A stretch of DNA of 64,000 bases from Gracilaria gracilis (Eukaryota; Rhodophyta; Florideophyceae; Gracilariales; Gracilariaceae), in NCBI GenBank assembly GCA_030374805.1, contig JARGSG010000189.1:1550001-1614000 (forward strand). Reading direction: 5' to 3'. This document shows, in pieces, positions 63,091 to 64,000 of the stretch. Below the pieces are notes generated by a model. That model worked only from the letters and a program-made list of their open reading frames with translations, was not told where the DNA came from and made no database searches. A program made the translations under genes and the position numbers. How positions within the stretch are numbered: position 1 is the first letter of the stretch; each line of letters begins with the position of its first letter.

Positions 63091-64000
63091 TCAAGAACGT
63101 TTCGCCTTTGCAAAGTGCCGCAATTGAGCCTTGTGCGACTTCCACGTCTCCGTCCTGATTCCATTCTGAACACCCAGTATGTACCAACTCAACGTGCCCG
63201 CCATCGTTTCAGTGCCCCATGTCAGCTCCTCGTCATTCAAACCTTCTTCGACCATCATGTTGTGCAGGATTATGCAACATTTCATAATGTCTTTCAATGT
63301 AAATATGTGCCAAAACCGTGAGGGGCGACAAATGATATGCCTTCGTCCTTGTAACACGCCGAATGCGCGTTCAACATTCTTCCGGCGTCCTTCCTGACTC
63401 CTGGCATGAACCTTTTCGTTCTTGGCAACTGGCTCTTGTACAGTATGGATGAAAATTGGAAACCTTGGATACACACCATCACACAGGAAGTACCGTACAT
63501 GCTCCTGTTTCTTATTAAAGACGTAGTTTATCTTCGGAGAAAAAGACCTATCCGATATTTTGTTCACAAGAGGTGATATTTCGAGAACTTTTTTATCGTT
63601 AGAACTCCCCGGAGCTCCAAAGAAAGCCTATCAAATCCACAAGCGATCGTTGGAAATTGCTTCAAGCGTCACTCCTGCTCTCTTTTCCTTTCTTTGATAC
63701 CTGCCCTCTCCACGATACAGGACAGTTCTTCCATATCCATTTTGAACAATCTATGCTTTCTATCATGCCCGGAAATCCAAGTGCCTTGGCTCTGCTCAAA
63801 ATTCTTTGCAAATCCGTTTCCGTCGGGCAACGGAGATACTCCTGTCCAAATAACTTCAACACACTACTACAAGACTCTTTTCAGCATTGTGCCACTGTCG
63901 ACTCAGCCATGCGCAATTATTCATCACCTGCGTCTGCAGCACCACCGTAGGCCAGAAGACTAAGATCTGCAATGATTTTTGCTCGACACTGAATCCCAAC
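63091..64000 (-). pseudogene. PIF/Harbinger DDE transposase, degraded, N-terminus beyond window
   Basis: Read leftwards from the window edge: LLAYGGAADAGDE and LRMAEST, GQEYLRCPTETDLQRIL, GFPGMIESIDCSKWIWKNCPVSWRGQ (first catalytic Asp), FGAPGSSND, RYFLCDGVYPRFPIFI (second Asp), RRKNVERAFGVLQGR (Glu) and IMKCCIILHNMMVEEGL. These are the landmarks of the DDE_Tnp_4/plant-transposon-type Harbinger transposase. Several stops (for example TAA after AGDE) and frame changes interrupt it. The terminal Ser-rich or Cys region is outside the window. Confidence 0.82.

Larger units (their letters stand above)
61611..64000. mobile_element. PIF/Harbinger DNA transposon (right end outside window)
   Basis: The left end GAGCATCTCCAGCGG follows a TAA (61608-61610), the expected 3 bp TWA target of PIF/Harbinger. 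A related word CATCTCCAACGGGG recurs just inside (about 61665). The element has the typical two genes, convergent: a Myb/SANT-like gene and a DDE transposase. Both are decayed. Confidence 0.78.

Overview
The window is eukaryotic nuclear DNA from a repeat-rich, intron-poor genome. A few compact host genes (C2H2 zinc fingers, a CAP-domain protein, two secreted cysteine-rich proteins, a tetratricopeptide pseudogene) form a roughly 13 kb island at 20.2-33.2 kb. Almost everything else is transposable element. One short GT-AG intron, Ty3/gypsy chromoviruses, PIF/Harbinger and CACTA-like elements would fit a multicellular red alga or another algal or protist lineage. That placement is inference and could be wrong.

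Layout. 1-7.5 kb: 3' part of a fossil Ty3/gypsy chromovirus (A), with a 414 bp MITE inside it and an antisense open reading frame between pol and the 3' LTR. 7.58-19.09 kb: a second, younger chromovirus (B) with 509 bp LTRs and a homologous antisense frame. 20.2-33.2 kb: host genes. 33.6-61.3 kb: a third, older Ty3/gypsy element (C, minus strand). Its right LTR is split by a 19.2 kb DNA transposon at 41,510-60,730. 61.6 kb to the end: a degraded PIF/Harbinger element with a Myb-like gene and a DDE transposase.

The most interesting object is the 19.2 kb transposon. It has 25 bp terminal inverted repeats and subterminal GCTAGTTT motifs like CACTA elements, plus a Plavaka/CACTA-like transposase with an N-terminal C2H2 finger. 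Its cargo looks like a chromatin and DNA-modification kit: a beta-class DPPY DNA methyltransferase followed in the same frame by a SET-domain segment, and, diverging from it, a long gene combining a ParB-like domain with a 2-oxoglutarate/Fe(II)-type dioxygenase domain. Two coiled-coil basic proteins and two unknown proteins complete it. The 2.3 kb divergent region between the methyltransferase and the ParB-dioxygenase gene holds five copies of a 78 bp near-perfect palindrome, a cluster of ATGGCGTA motifs and a third repeat family. My working hypothesis is that these repeats are binding, segregation or control sites for the element's own proteins.

Several genes in the transposon are interrupted by single in-frame stops or by length changes in T7 runs, so this copy may be recently inactivated. 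Some frameshifts could also be sequence errors or recoding. All functional statements rest on reading motifs by eye; no database search was possible.
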